Counted from the stretch's first letter, positions 34,639 to 44,572 are shown. The stretch: DNA of 46,130 nt from Clostridia bacterium (GCA_017474205.1 JAFVID010000008.1:1-46130); one strand, 5' to 3'. The notes: generated by a model not told the origin, from the letters alone. Made by a program: numbers and translations.

Positions 34639-36465
34639 TTACTGTCCTTTTCTGCTTGTTGCTTTAAGTCGTTGTTCTTTATTGAGTATGGTCTTTCTTA
34701 AACGAAGTGAAGTGGGAGTAACCTCAAGAAGTTCGTCATCTTTAAGGAATTCCATACACTGTTCCAAACTTAAAATAGAAGGCGGAGTTAATCTTAGGGC
34801 ATCATCTGAACCTGATGCACGGGTATTGGTAAGATGCTTTTTCTTGCACACATTACAAACAAGGTCTTCTGAACGGGGGCTTTCACCTACGATCATACCT
34901 TCATACACATCTACACCGGCACCGATGAACAATCTACCTCTATCTTGGGTGTTAAAAAGTCCGTAAGCGGTGCTTTCACCCGTTTCAAATACTACGATTG
35001 AACCGCTTTGACGGGTTTCTAAATCTCCCTTATATGGTTCGTATCCATCAAAAACGTGATTCATAATACCATTACCATTGGTATCACTGGCGAATTGAGA
35101 ACGATATCCCATTAAGCAACGGGAGGGAATCTTAAACTCGATATGGGTCATACCACCGTCGCGGGTGGTCATATTAATAAGTTCCGCCTTACGGTTACCT
35201 AACTTTTCCATTACGGTACCTACGTAACTTTCGGGAGTTTCAACCATAAGAAGTTCCATAGGTTCAAGGAGATTACCCTCTTCATCTCGGCTAAAAATAA
35301 CCTTTGGACGGGAAATCTGGAATTCGTAGTTCTGACGACGCATTGTTTCAATGAGGATAGAAAGATGAAGTTCACCTCTACCCGAAACCTTAAAAGTATC
35401 GGAAGAATCGGTTTCTTCTACCCTTAAACTAATGTTGGTTTCAATTTCCTTCATTAAGCGGTCGCGAAGGTTACGGGAGGTAACATACTTACCCTCTTTA
35501 CCTGCAAAGGGAGAATCGTTAACAATAAAGTTCATTGAAATGGTGGGTTCATCTATTTTTACAAAGGGTAAGGGTTCAGGGCAGTTTACATCACAAATTG
35601 TTTCGCCGATGTTTATTCCCTCAATACCCGAAATAGCAACCAAATCACCCACAGATGCACTTTGTGCTTCGGCACGACGGAGTCCTTCAAAGGTATAAAG
35701 ACGTCCGATTTTAGCATTGTTTTTAGTGCCGTCTTGATGAATAAGGGTGATATTTTGACCAACATTCACACTACCTCTTTCAACACGACCTACACCGATT
35801 CTACCTACGTAGTCATCGTGGTCAACGTTAGAAATAAGGATTTGAAGGGGCTTTTCTACATCGCCTTCAGGGGCGGGGATTTCCTTAATAATGGTATCGA
35901 GAAGGGGACGAATATCGGTGGATAGATTATTATAATCAAGGCCCGCTGTACCATCTCTGCCCGATGCATAAACAACAGGAAATTCAAGTTGATCTTCTTC
36001 TGCATCAAGTTCAATGAACAGGTCAAGAACTTCGTCTATAACCTCTTCAGGTCTCGCACCGTCTCTGTCTATTTTATTTATAACAACGATAGGTTTCTTG
36101 CCCAGACCCAGTGCCTTTTTAAGCACAAAACGGGTTTGAGGCATACATCCTTCAAAGGAGTCAACAAGAAGTAAAACTCCATCTACCATTTGAAGAATAC
36201 GTTCTACCTCACCGCCGAAGTCGGCATGTCCCGGAGTATCTACAATATTTATTTTATAACCCTCGTAATGGATACCTGTATTTTTAGAAAGAATGGTAAT
36301 TCCTCTTTCTCTTTCAAGGTCATTTGAGTCCATTACACGGTCATCAACCTGCTCGTTTTCACGGAAGATACCGCTTTGACGTAGCATTTGGTCAACCAAG
36401 GTGGTTTTACCGTGGTCAACGTGAGCAATTATTGCAACATTTCTTATATCTTTTCTTTCTGACAC
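34639..36465 (-). CDS. typA: Translational GTPase TypA/BipA
   Basis: A 608-residue EF-G-like GTPase that associates with 70S ribosomes and aids large-subunit assembly and stress growth. G motifs: IAHVDHGKTTLVDQML, RERGITIL, DTPGHADFGGEVERIL, NKIDRDGARPEEV, YASGRDGTAG. The C-terminal TypA-specific part includes GRGELHLSILIETMRRQNYEFQ-type sequence and ends LRKTILNKEQRLKA. The start is GTG at 36465 with AGGAAG 10 bp upstream. A strong promoter precedes it and an amidohydrolase follows. Confidence 0.98.
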   Translation of the reverse strand: MSERKDIRNVAIIAHVDHGKTTLVDQMLRQSGIFRENEQVDDRVMDSNDLERERGITILSKNTGIHYEGYKINIVDTPGHADFGGEVERILQMVDGVLLLVDSFEGCMPQTRFVLKKALGLGKKPIVVINKIDRDGARPEEVIDEVLDLFIELDAEEDQLEFPVVYASGRDGTAGLDYNNLSTDIRPLLDTIIKEIPAPEGDVEKPLQILISNVDHDDYVGRIGVGRVERGSVNVGQNITLIHQDGTKNNAKIGRLYTFEGLRRAEAQSASVGDLVAISGIEGINIGETICDVNCPEPLPFVKIDEPTISMNFIVNDSPFAGKEGKYVTSRNLRDRLMKEIETNISLRVEETDSSDTFKVSGRGELHLSILIETMRRQNYEFQISRPKVIFSRDEEGNLLEPMELLMVETPESYVGTVMEKLGNRKAELINMTTRDGGMTHIEFKIPSRCLMGYRSQFASDTNGNGIMNHVFDGYEPYKGDLETRQSGSIVVFETGESTAYGLFNTQDRGRLFIGAGVDVYEGMIVGESPRSEDLVCNVCKKKHLTNTRASGSDDALRLTPPSILSLEQCMEFLKDDELLEVTPTSLRLRKTILNKEQRLKATSRKGQ

Positions 36466-36499
36466 AACATATACTTCCTAATAAAAAAATTCAAAATCT

Positions 36500-36528
36500 A
36501 TTATAGTACATTATTCACTATTTTTCAA
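36500..36528 (-). promoter_or_regulatory. Promoter of typA operon
   Basis: Minus strand TTGAAA (36523-36528), 17-bp spacer, TATAAT (36500-36505). The leader is about 30 nt to the GTG start. Confidence 0.75.
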
Positions 36529-36574
36529 GTATAAAAAGGGATATTTTGCGATATTTTTACCATTTTACAAAAAG

Positions 36575-36604
36575 AAACGACACATTTCAATAAATGTGTC
36601 GTTT
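36575..36604 (-). terminator. Terminator of the tig-clpP-clpX-lon-engB-lysA operon
   Basis: Perfect 13-base arms AAACGACACATTT (36575-36587) and AAATGTGTCGTTT (36592-36604) with a 4-base loop; on the minus strand it is followed by CTTTTTG. It begins 5 bp past the lysA stop. Confidence 0.88.
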
Positions 36605-36609
36605 TAATA

Positions 36610-37908
36610 TTAAATATCATTTTTTATAATATCTTCGTAGGTCTCTCTTTTTACAATTACGCGGGATTTTCCGTCCTTAATCATAACAACGGGGGGACGG
36701 GGTACACGATTATAATTCGATGCCATTGAGTAGTTATATGCCCCGGTACAGAACACCGCCAAGGTATCCCCTGCTTTGGGTGAATTGAGATAAACGTTTT
36801 CTTGGATAATATCTCCGCTTTCGCAGTTTCTGCCTGCTACGGTTACCAGGGTGTCGCCGTCTTTATCGGCTCTGTCGGCTATTGCTACGGTATAGGGTGA
36901 TTGATAGAGAGCATATCGAGGATTATCGGTCATACCGCCGTTTACCGAAACGTAGGTTTTGATATTTGGGATGTTCTTTACCGAACCTACTGTATATAAC
37001 GTAGTTCCCGAATTTGCAACTATTGCTCTGCCCGGTTCAATAACGATAAATGGCACGGGATAATCATTTTCTTTACAAAGTTCCTTAACCTTTGCCGAAA
37101 CGCTTTTCATAAAGGTATCGTAATCTTTGGCATCATCTTCCGGAAGATATTTAATACCAAATCCACCGCCTAAATTAAGTTCTGAAACAATGAATTTTAG
37201 TTCATCACGAATCTTTAGCATCAACCTAAACATAACCTCTGCGGTAAATACAAAAGGATCAACATCAAGTATTTGAGAACCGATATGACAATGAAGTCCT
37301 TTGAGAATAATATTCTCTTTTTTCAGTGCTTCTTCTACCGCCTCAAACGCTTCGCCCGTTTCTATTGCAAAGCCGAATTTACTGTCGATTTTTCCTGTTT
37401 GTACAAAATCGTGGGTATGAGCATCTACGCCGGGTTTAATACGGAACATTATATTTGCCTTTTTGCCCATTTCACCTGCTATTTCATCAAGGGTGTTAAG
37501 TTCTTCTAAATTATCTACAATAATTTCGCCTACATCGTTTTTCATAGCAAGGTTAAGTTCTTCATAGGTTTTATTGTTGCCGTGAAAGTGTATTTTTTCG
37601 GCAGGGAATCCTACAGAAAGGGCAGTATAAAGTTCTCCGCCGGAGACAACATCCACACCCATATTTTCTTCCATCATTATACGGTAAATCTCTTTGCAAC
37701 TGAATGCCTTACTGGCATAGGTTACCATACCGTTTCCGTCATAATACTCATTCATAGACCTTACAAAGTCACGACAAGCATTACGGATAGTATCTTCATC
37801 CATAACGTAAAGTGGGGTGCCGTATTCCTTTGCAAGGGAAAGAGCATCTACACCACCGATGGTAAGATGTCCCTTTTCATTTGTCGAAAGGTTTGATGAT
37901 ACAAACAT
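36610..37908 (-). CDS. lysA: Diaminopimelate decarboxylase
   Basis: A 432-residue PLP enzyme that makes L-lysine from meso-diaminopimelate. The Schiff-base lysine is in VTYASKAFSC (Lys67); GLHCHIGSQI, NLGGGFGIKYLPEDD, VIEPGRAIVANSG and GRNCESGDII, with the subunit-bridging Cys, are all present. It ends the proteolysis operon, 1 bp after engB, with only a weak GGAAAAA site before the ATG, so translation probably depends on engB. Lysine synthesis is an unusual cargo for this operon. Confidence 0.97.
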   Translation of the reverse strand: MFVSSNLSTNEKGHLTIGGVDALSLAKEYGTPLYVMDEDTIRNACRDFVRSMNEYYDGNGMVTYASKAFSCKEIYRIMMEENMGVDVVSGGELYTALSVGFPAEKIHFHGNNKTYEELNLAMKNDVGEIIVDNLEELNTLDEIAGEMGKKANIMFRIKPGVDAHTHDFVQTGKIDSKFGFAIETGEAFEAVEEALKKENIILKGLHCHIGSQILDVDPFVFTAEVMFRLMLKIRDELKFIVSELNLGGGFGIKYLPEDDAKDYDTFMKSVSAKVKELCKENDYPVPFIVIEPGRAIVANSGTTLYTVGSVKNIPNIKTYVSVNGGMTDNPRYALYQSPYTVAIADRADKDGDTLVTVAGRNCESGDIIQENVYLNSPKAGDTLAVFCTGAYNYSMASNYNRVPRPPVVMIKDGKSRVIVKRETYEDIIKNDI

Positions 37909-37909
37909 T

Positions 37910-38494
37910 TTATTTTTCCAACTCTCTCAAATAATTCTTTATTTCTTCTACGCCCTCTCCTTTTAATGCGGAAAAAGCTATCTTTTTAACATCCTTGGGA
38001 ACAAAATCAAGGACTTCAGAAAACATCTTTTCTTGATTCGCTCTTTCGGTTTTATTAAGCTTATCTGACTTGGTGAAAACGATAAAAAAAGGAAGTTGCA
38101 TTTCCACAAGAAATTTAAGCATCATAATATCATCCTCCGAGGGTTTATGGCGGATATCAATAAGTTGAGCAACGGTTAAAATATTTCTATTTGAATTGAA
38201 ATATCCCTCTACCAAGTCGGACCATCTTTTTTGCTCCGCAGGGGAACGTTTTGCATATCCGTAACCCGGCAAATCCACAAACATTACTGTATCTAATGAA
38301 AAGAAGTTAACCGTTATGGTTTTACCCGGTGTTGCACTTACACGGGCAAGATTCTTTCTATTCAGAATCTTATTAAGCAAGGAGGATTTGCCTACGTTTG
38401 ATCTGCCCGAAAAAACAATTTCGGGTTTAACCGAGGGTTTTAATTGTTTGACAGTACCAAAGGAACTATCATATACCGCCGATTCAAATTTCAT
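37910..38494 (-). CDS. engB: Ribosome biogenesis GTPase EngB (YsxC)
   Basis: A 194-residue GTPase needed for 50S assembly. Walker A FSGRSNVGKSSLLNKIL (about 29-45), switch DLPGYGYAKRSPAEQKRW, FTKSDKLNKTE for guanine specificity and FSALKGEGVEE. AAAGGAGG lies 7 bp before the ATG. It directly follows lon, matching the lonA-ysxC order of Bacillus. Confidence 0.97.
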   Translation of the reverse strand: MKFESAVYDSSFGTVKQLKPSVKPEIVFSGRSNVGKSSLLNKILNRKNLARVSATPGKTITVNFFSLDTVMFVDLPGYGYAKRSPAEQKRWSDLVEGYFNSNRNILTVAQLIDIRHKPSEDDIMMLKFLVEMQLPFFIVFTKSDKLNKTERANQEKMFSEVLDFVPKDVKKIAFSALKGEGVEEIKNYLRELEK

Positions 38495-38508
38495 TTGACT
38501 TCCTCCTT

Positions 38509-40932
38509 TTATGAATAGTTAGATATGGGAGTACCCCTATCTGCAGGGATATCTGCAATAATCTCTTGACCTTTGTTATTTTGATTATTCTCTTTTCTTA
38601 AATAGTCATCATTTGCAAAAACGTGGGGCAAGATTTCTTCTACCTTTTCTATCGCTACAAATTGAAGGGCATCCTTTACAACGTCATCAATTTCGCTAAG
38701 GTCGGGGAGATTATCCAAAGGTATAATAACCTTTTCTACACCCGACTTATATGCCGCCATAGTTTTTTCTTTAAGTCCACCGATTTGAAGCACTCTACCG
38801 AGTAAAGTAACCTCACCCGTCATAGCAACAGTACGTTTTATGGGAGTGCCTGTAAGGGCGGAGAGAATACATACGGTCATTGCAGTACCTGCCGAGGGAC
38901 CATCCTTTGGGACTGCACCTTCGGTGGCATTGATATGTATATCGGTGTTCTTATAAAATTCTTTATCCACGTTAAATATATCGGATTTTGAACGGATATA
39001 ACTTACCGCCGACTGTGCCGACTCCTTCATAACATCACCAAGGGAACCGGTAAGGATTATCTTTCCGCTACCCGGGAAGGTTAAGGTTTCGATTTGAAGT
39101 ATTTCTCCTCCGACCTGAGTCCAGGCAAGTCCGTTTACAAGTCCTACCTCGTCATTCTTAGCGATTTTTTCGGATTTGTATCGTTTAACACCTAAATATT
39201 TTTCAATATTCTTTTCGGTGATGGTTACCTTTTTGGCACCGCTTACTATATCTTTTGCCGCTTTTCTTGAGAGGGTTGCCAACTTTCTTTCTAAATTACG
39301 CACACCCGCTTCTCTTGTGTAAAAATCAATGATACTGTAGATTGCGGTATCATTAACCTTGCACACGCTTGGGGTAAGAGAATGCTTTTTTAGTTGTTTT
39401 GTAAGGAGATGTCTTTTGGCAATTTGGAATTTTTCTTCTCTTGTATATCCCGTAAGGTCTATAACCTCCATACGGTCAAGAAGTGCCGAAGGAATAGTAT
39501 CCAAAGAGTTTGCAGTAAGGACAAAAAGCACATCTGACAAATCGAAGGGAATTTCTAAGTAATGGTCGTGGAATTCAACATTTTGTTCGGGGTCAAGTGC
39601 TTCAAGAAGTGCCGATGAAGGGTCCCCCTTAAAATCGGAGCCGAGTTTATCTATTTCATCCATCAAAATAAGGGGATTTTGACTTTTTGAACGCTTAACG
39701 GCATCCATTATTCTACCGGGCATAGCACCAATATATGTACGTCTATGGCCTCGAATTTCTGCCTCATCACGAACACCGCCAAGGGAAATTCTAACGTACT
39801 TTCTACCCAAGCATTCGGCTATAGAACGGGCAATAGAGGTTTTACCCACACCAGGAGGTCCAACAAGGCATATTATCTGACCTCTTAAATCGGGGGAAAG
39901 TGCCTTAACAGCCAGAAGTTCGATAATACGTTCCTTGACTTTTTTTAATCCATAGTGGTCTTTATCAAGAATCTTTTCTGCTTTGGCTATATCCTTTTTA
40001 TCCTTGGTTTTAACACCAAATGGGAGTTCAACACAGGTATCGAGATAATTTCTCACCACCGTTGCCTCGTGGGAACCGCTGGGCATTTTGGAAAGTCGGG
40101 AAACCTCTTTAAGAAGTTTTTCTTTTACCTCTTCGGTAGTTTTTAGTTTACTAATTTTATCGTGATAGACCTGTGCTTCCTCTTTAGGATTATCATCCTC
40201 TCCAAGTTCTTCGGAAAGAACGTGAAGTTGTTCACGGATATAGTATTCTCTTTGATTTTTATCGATAGAACTTTGCACCTTTTGTTGAATTTCCATCTCA
40301 AGTTTCAAAAGGTTAAGTTCATTTTTAAGCATTACAGCAACTAAACGGGTTCTTTTAGCAAGGGATATTTCTTCAAGCACACTTTGCTTTTTATCTATGG
40401 AGAAGTTGACGTATCCTGCAACGAAGTCGCAAAGACGGGATACGTTTTCTTCGGTCATAACCGATACGGCAATATCATCGGGGAATTTATGATTGATATG
40501 GCAATATTCACCAAAAGTATCCTTTATAACCCTTGACATGGCGATAGTCTTTGAGGTTACGCTGTTGTTGTCTCTATTTTCTCTATGGGGTTCAACATCA
40601 ACGAGAAGATAGGGTTCGCTGCCTACGAGGTTTACCGCTTTTGCACGATATAATCCCTCTACAACTACCCTTGCACCTTCATCCTTCATACGAATAATTT
40701 GCTTAATTACGGCAACGCAACCAACCGAATACACTCTATCGTAATCGGGCATTTCGTCTATTATATTTTTTTGAGCCGCAAGGAAAACCCTACGGTTGTT
40801 TTTCATAGCATCCTCAATGGCGCTTATGGATTTGGCTCTACCCACATCGAAATGAAGTTTCATTCCGGGAAAAACAACCAATCCTCTAAGGGCTACGAGG
40901 GGAATTCTGACGAGATTATTTTCTAAACTCAA
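38509..40932 (-). CDS. lon: ATP-dependent protease Lon
   Basis: An 807-residue LonA. N-terminal substrate domain from IPLVALRGLVVFPGMKLHFDVGR; long coiled region; AAA module with Walker A GPPGVGKT (358-365) and Walker B LILMDEIDKLG; protease domain with Ser680 in PKDGPSAGTAM and the partner Lys in GGLKEKTMAAYKSG. All catalytic parts are intact. The start is TTG at 40932, because the family-conserved region begins within eight codons and AGGAAAGGA sits 10 bp upstream. Gene order clpX-lon-engB is conserved. Confidence 0.97.
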   Translation of the reverse strand: MSLENNLVRIPLVALRGLVVFPGMKLHFDVGRAKSISAIEDAMKNNRRVFLAAQKNIIDEMPDYDRVYSVGCVAVIKQIIRMKDEGARVVVEGLYRAKAVNLVGSEPYLLVDVEPHRENRDNNSVTSKTIAMSRVIKDTFGEYCHINHKFPDDIAVSVMTEENVSRLCDFVAGYVNFSIDKKQSVLEEISLAKRTRLVAVMLKNELNLLKLEMEIQQKVQSSIDKNQREYYIREQLHVLSEELGEDDNPKEEAQVYHDKISKLKTTEEVKEKLLKEVSRLSKMPSGSHEATVVRNYLDTCVELPFGVKTKDKKDIAKAEKILDKDHYGLKKVKERIIELLAVKALSPDLRGQIICLVGPPGVGKTSIARSIAECLGRKYVRISLGGVRDEAEIRGHRRTYIGAMPGRIMDAVKRSKSQNPLILMDEIDKLGSDFKGDPSSALLEALDPEQNVEFHDHYLEIPFDLSDVLFVLTANSLDTIPSALLDRMEVIDLTGYTREEKFQIAKRHLLTKQLKKHSLTPSVCKVNDTAIYSIIDFYTREAGVRNLERKLATLSRKAAKDIVSGAKKVTITEKNIEKYLGVKRYKSEKIAKNDEVGLVNGLAWTQVGGEILQIETLTFPGSGKIILTGSLGDVMKESAQSAVSYIRSKSDIFNVDKEFYKNTDIHINATEGAVPKDGPSAGTAMTVCILSALTGTPIKRTVAMTGEVTLLGRVLQIGGLKEKTMAAYKSGVEKVIIPLDNLPDLSEIDDVVKDALQFVAIEKVEEILPHVFANDDYLRKENNQNNKGQEIIADIPADRGTPISNYS

Positions 40933-40954
40933 AACAGTAGTTTCCTTTCCTGTT

Positions 40955-42211
40955 TTAGGATTTCTTAATTATGGTGGGATTTTCACCCTTTTCTACATAT
41001 TTGCGGGTAATGATAATCTTTTCGATTTCACTATCTGCCGGTGTTTCAAACATAAGTTTTGTAAGAATATCTTCCATAATGGAACGAATACCACGGGCAC
41101 CTGTGTTTCGCTCGGCAGTTTTTTCTGCAATGGCAATAAGGGCATCATCTTCAAATTCAAGTTCTACCCCATCCATTTTAAAGAGGGTTTTGTACTGTGC
41201 AACAACCGAGTTTTTAGGTTCGGTCATTACCTTTACCAGGGCATCTTTATCAAGGGGTTGAAGGGATGCAATTACGGGAAGACGTCCAACAATTTCGGGG
41301 ATAAGTCCGAATTTTACAAGGTCATGATGTGTTACGTGCTGAAGTTGCTTTTCGGCAGAGGAATTTTCTTTGGTATTAATTTCGTTATCGAAACCTAAAG
41401 CACCGCCTCCGCGACGCTTGGCAATTACGTTTTCAAGGCCGTCAAAAGCACCTGCGCAAATAAACAAAATATTGCTTGTATCTATTTGAATAAACTCCTG
41501 TTGGGGGTGTTTTCTGCCACCTTGAGGGGGAACGTTGGATACCGTTCCTTCAAGAATTTTAAGAAGGGCTTGTTGAACACCCTCACCGCTTACGTCGCGG
41601 GTGATGGAGGGATTTTCTGATTTACGGGCGATTTTATCTATTTCATCAACATAGATAATACCTCTTTGGGCTGCTTCAATATTATAATCAGCCGCTTGGA
41701 TAAGACGAAGAAGGATATTTTCTACGTCTTCACCTACGTATCCTGCCTCGGTCATAGTGGTAGCATCGGTTATAGCAAATGGTACGTTAAGGATTCTTGC
41801 TAAAGTTTGAGCAAGAAGGGTTTTACCTACGCCTGTGGGACCTAAAAGAAGGATGTTACTCTTTGAAAGTTCAACGTCATTTTCATCGGTCGATTCAAAA
41901 TTTATTCTTTTATAGTGATTATAAACCGCAACCGAAAGGGCAATTTTTGCATCATCCTGACCAATGACGTATCGGTCAAGCATTTCCTTAATTTCGGTGG
42001 GTTTTAATAAGGATTCGGGTTCCGCTGTATTTTTGTTTTTGCGGGACTTTTTGGAGGTAGCAGGATCTTTATCATCCATTGTATCAACACAAAGACGGAC
42101 ACATTCATCACAAATGTAGGCACCGCTTCTGCCAAACATTACCTTTACTCTTTCTTGGGGGAGTCCGCAAAATGAACAACGAACTTGCTTTTCTCTGGAA
42201 TCACCGGACAT
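40955..42211 (-). CDS. clpX: ATP-dependent Clp protease ATPase subunit ClpX
   Basis: A 418-residue AAA unfoldase that feeds ClpP. N-terminal zinc-binding domain with Cys12, Cys15, Cys34 and Cys37; Walker A GPTGVGKT (124-131); pore loop GYVG (157-160); Walker [11 protein letters not shown]; and the sensor region [15 protein letters not shown] near the C-terminus. GGAGAAAA precedes the ATG. It lies 87 bp after clpP with a hairpin between them, so its level may be set by read-through. Confidence 0.98.
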   Translation of the reverse strand: MSGDSREKQVRCSFCGLPQERVKVMFGRSGAYICDECVRLCVDTMDDKDPATSKKSRKNKNTAEPESLLKPTEIKEMLDRYVIGQDDAKIALSVAVYNHYKRINFESTDENDVELSKSNILLLGPTGVGKTLLAQTLARILNVPFAITDATTMTEAGYVGEDVENILLRLIQAADYNIEAAQRGIIYVDEIDKIARKSENPSITRDVSGEGVQQALLKILEGTVSNVPPQGGRKHPQQEFIQIDTSNILFICAGAFDGLENVIAKRRGGGALGFDNEINTKENSSAEKQLQHVTHHDLVKFGLIPEIVGRLPVIASLQPLDKDALVKVMTEPKNSVVAQYKTLFKMDGVELEFEDDALIAIAEKTAERNTGARGIRSIMEDILTKLMFETPADSEIEKIIITRKYVEKGENPTIIKKS

Positions 42212-42256
42212 AATTTTTCTCCGTTTCTCGACTAAATTCGGTAAAATGGTTCAAAA

Positions 42257-42290
42257 GGGCTGTTGTATCACCATAATAATACAACAGCCC
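42257..42290 (-). terminator. Hairpin between clpP and clpX, possible partial terminator
   Basis: Perfect 12-base GC-containing arms GGGCTGTTGTAT (42257-42268) and ATACAACAGCCC (42279-42290) with a 10-base loop; on the minus strand it is followed by TTTTGAACC. It begins 8 bp past the clpP stop. I saw no convincing separate clpX promoter, so incomplete termination is the likely effect. Confidence 0.65.
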
Positions 42291-42298
42291 AAATTGAT

Positions 42299-42880
42299 TT
42301 ATCTGTGTTCGATAACCTTATCGATAAGACCGTATTCAAGTGCTTGATTTGCGGTCATAAAGTTATCTCTTTCGGTATCCCTCTCGATAATCTCAAGGGG
42401 CTGACCGGTTCTTTCGGAAAGAATTCGGTTCAAATTGCTGCGAGTACGCTTAATGTGGTCGGCGGCAATAATGATCTCGGTTGCCTGACCTTGAGCTCCT
42501 CCCAAAGGTTGATGTATCATAATTTCGCTGTTGGGGAGTGCAAGACGTTTACCCTTAGCACCCGCAGCAAGAAGGAATGCACCCATACTTGCAGCCATAC
42601 CCATACAAATAGTGGATACATCACATTTGATGTATTGCATAGTGTCGTAAATTGCCATACCTGCCGATACAGAACCACCGGGGGAATTGATATAAAGACA
42701 AATATCTTTTTCTGCATCTTTACCCTCAAGGAACAAAAGTTGTGCAATAACAACGCTTGCGGAGGCATCGTTTACCTCACCTGAAAGTACAATGATACGA
42801 TCATCTAAAAGACGGGAGAAGATATCGTAGGAACGTTCTCCTTTTGCAGTTTGTTCAACAACATAGGGGACAAAGCTCAT
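42299..42880 (-). CDS. clpP: ATP-dependent Clp protease proteolytic subunit ClpP
   Basis: A 193-residue serine protease subunit. The catalytic triad is complete: Ser98 in GMAASMGAF, His123 in MIHQPLGG, Asp172 in ERDTERDNF, each one residue offset from E. coli numbering. [20 protein letters not shown] is conserved. ATG at 42880 has AAAGGTGG 8 bp upstream; GTG at 42892 would overlap that site. It lies 24 bp after tig. Confidence 0.98.
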   Translation of the reverse strand: MSFVPYVVEQTAKGERSYDIFSRLLDDRIIVLSGEVNDASASVVIAQLLFLEGKDAEKDICLYINSPGGSVSAGMAIYDTMQYIKCDVSTICMGMAASMGAFLLAAGAKGKRLALPNSEIMIHQPLGGAQGQATEIIIAADHIKRTRSNLNRILSERTGQPLEIIERDTERDNFMTANQALEYGLIDKVIEHR

Positions 42881-42904
42881 GGTATTAACCACCTTTAATT
42901 AAAA

Positions 42905-44458
42905 TTATTCTGCAGATTCTTCTTTAACTTCCTCTGCCTTTTTAGTAGTGGTTTTCTTTGCGGTAGAGGTAGTCTTCTTTGCAGTGGTAGAAGATTTGGT
43001 TGCAGTGGATTTAGTAGTTGTAGTTTTCTTAGCAGCGGGTTTCTTTTCGGTAGCTTCGCCTTCTTCTGCTACTTTTTCATCAGTTGCTTTTTTGGTGGTA
43101 GTTTTCTTTGCGGTAGAAGTGGTTTTCTTGGCTGCGGGTTTCTTTGCAGGTTTCTTTTCTTCTACTGCATCGGTAACTACCAACTTGGTTTTCATCAAAT
43201 CGTATGCCTTTTTGTTAACGATATCGTCAACGATTTGATTTTCGGGGAATGCTGCCTTTACGCGGTCAACGTCAACTGCATAAGCTTTTGCAAGTTCATC
43301 GTATTTTGCTTCGATTTCTTCAGCAGATGCTTCGAGTTTTTCAACCTTTGCAATCTCTTTAAGTGCGAGATAGCTCTTGGTTTGCATGGTTGCTTTTTCA
43401 CGGAAGGAATCACGGAACTGAGCCATATCTTGACCGATTATAGAAAGGTAGGTCTTAAGATCCATACCTTGCCAACGGTAAGCAAGCATTTGTTCGAAAT
43501 CAACAATTTCACCGTTAATGCGTTCTTCAATGAGGCATTCGGGAATTTCAGCGGTGATACCCTCTGCAAGATAGGTAAGCCATTGATTATCTACATCAGA
43601 ATCGGCTTGGCTGTTTTTTGCTTCGAGAATCTTTTCACCAATGTTCTTTTTGAATTCTTCAATGGTATCAAATTCACTGACATCCTTTGCAAATTCATCA
43701 TCTGCTTCGGGAAGTTCTTTGCCTTTAAGTTCGATAACCTTTACCTTGAAGGTTGCGGCCTTGCCGGAAAGAGCTTCTGAATGATATTCTTCGGGGAAGG
43801 TTACGTTAACGTCAAACTCATCACCGGTATTATGCCCAACAATTTGGTCTTCAAAACCGGGAATAAATTGACCTGAACCAAGTTCGAGGGGATGTGCTTC
43901 ACCTTTACCGCCTTCGAATGCTACGCCGTCAACAAAACCTTCATAGTCGATAACTGCGGTATCACCAAGCTGTGCTGCACGATCTTCAACTGCGATAATA
44001 CGAGCATTTCTTTCTCTTAAAGCATTGATTTCTGCTTCAATTTCTTCGTCTTTAAGTTCAACAACGGGACGTTTTACTTCGATTGCACTGTAATCGGGAA
44101 GGGTTACTTCGGGCATTACGGTAACGGTAATGTTAAGAACAACACCGTTTTCTCTATCCATAGAAACGAGCTCGTAATCTACCTTTTGTTCGGCAAGTTC
44201 GAGACCGGATTCTTTGATAGCGGATTCTACTGCATCGGGATAAACTTCGGCAAGTGCATCTTCAAAGAAGATTTCATCGCCATACATTTTGTAAACCATG
44301 CTTTTGGGTGCTTTACCCTTACGGAAACCGGGAATAGCAATCTTCTTCATTCCTGCGATTTCTGCTTTTGCTAATGCTTTGCCAAATTCATCAGCTTCGA
44401 TTTGGACTTCTAAAACATAGCGATTTGTTTCTTTTTTCTCTGTGGATTTTAAACTCAT
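42905..44458 (-). CDS. tig: Trigger factor with long Lys/Ala/Thr-rich tail
   Basis: A 517-residue ribosome-bound chaperone and prolyl isomerase. The ribosome signature GFRKGKAPKSMV is near residue 50; the FKBP domain shows GDTAVIDYEGFVDGVAFEGG with LELGSGQFIPGFEDQIVGH; the helical chaperone arms run to about residue 431. The last 86 residues are an unusual low-complexity tail with repeats of KKTTSTAKKTTTKKA and KKPAAKK, like histone H1 C-termini, ending in an acidic cap. Usual trigger factors end near 430-450 residues. GGAGG lies 9 bp before the ATG at 44458. It heads the clpP-clpX-lon operon; the AT-rich 99 bp upstream carry only a weak TATAAA-type -10. Confidence 0.97.
   Translation of the reverse strand: MSLKSTEKKETNRYVLEVQIEADEFGKALAKAEIAGMKKIAIPGFRKGKAPKSMVYKMYGDEIFFEDALAEVYPDAVESAIKESGLELAEQKVDYELVSMDRENGVVLNITVTVMPEVTLPDYSAIEVKRPVVELKDEEIEAEINALRERNARIIAVEDRAAQLGDTAVIDYEGFVDGVAFEGGKGEAHPLELGSGQFIPGFEDQIVGHNTGDEFDVNVTFPEEYHSEALSGKAATFKVKVIELKGKELPEADDEFAKDVSEFDTIEEFKKNIGEKILEAKNSQADSDVDNQWLTYLAEGITAEIPECLIEERINGEIVDFEQMLAYRWQGMDLKTYLSIIGQDMAQFRDSFREKATMQTKSYLALKEIAKVEKLEASAEEIEAKYDELAKAYAVDVDRVKAAFPENQIVDDIVNKKAYDLMKTKLVVTDAVEEKKPAKKPAAKKTTSTAKKTTTKKATDEKVAEEGEATEKKPAAKKTTTTKSTATKSSTTAKKTTSTAKKTTTKKAEEVKEESAE
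42918..43160 (-). repeat. Low-complexity repeat coding for the trigger factor tail
   Basis: The segment codes for repeated AAKKTT/TAKKTTTKK units; the 15-residue phrase KKTTSTAKKTTTKKA occurs twice exactly. Likely prone to length change by recombination. It also opens a spurious plus-strand frame rich in Val and Phe. Confidence 0.8.
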
Positions 44459-44572
44459 TGAAAATTCCTCCAAATGTCTTTTAAGACCTTTTTATACAAT
44501 AAAATAATATAACACAAACGAAAAAAAATATCTACTAATTTTTTAATTTTTTTCCATTATTTTTAACTTTTT

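Noticed and set aside
42948..43238. Val/Phe-rich plus-strand frame
   Set aside because: It is a mirror of the Lys/Thr-rich repeat of the trigger factor tail.
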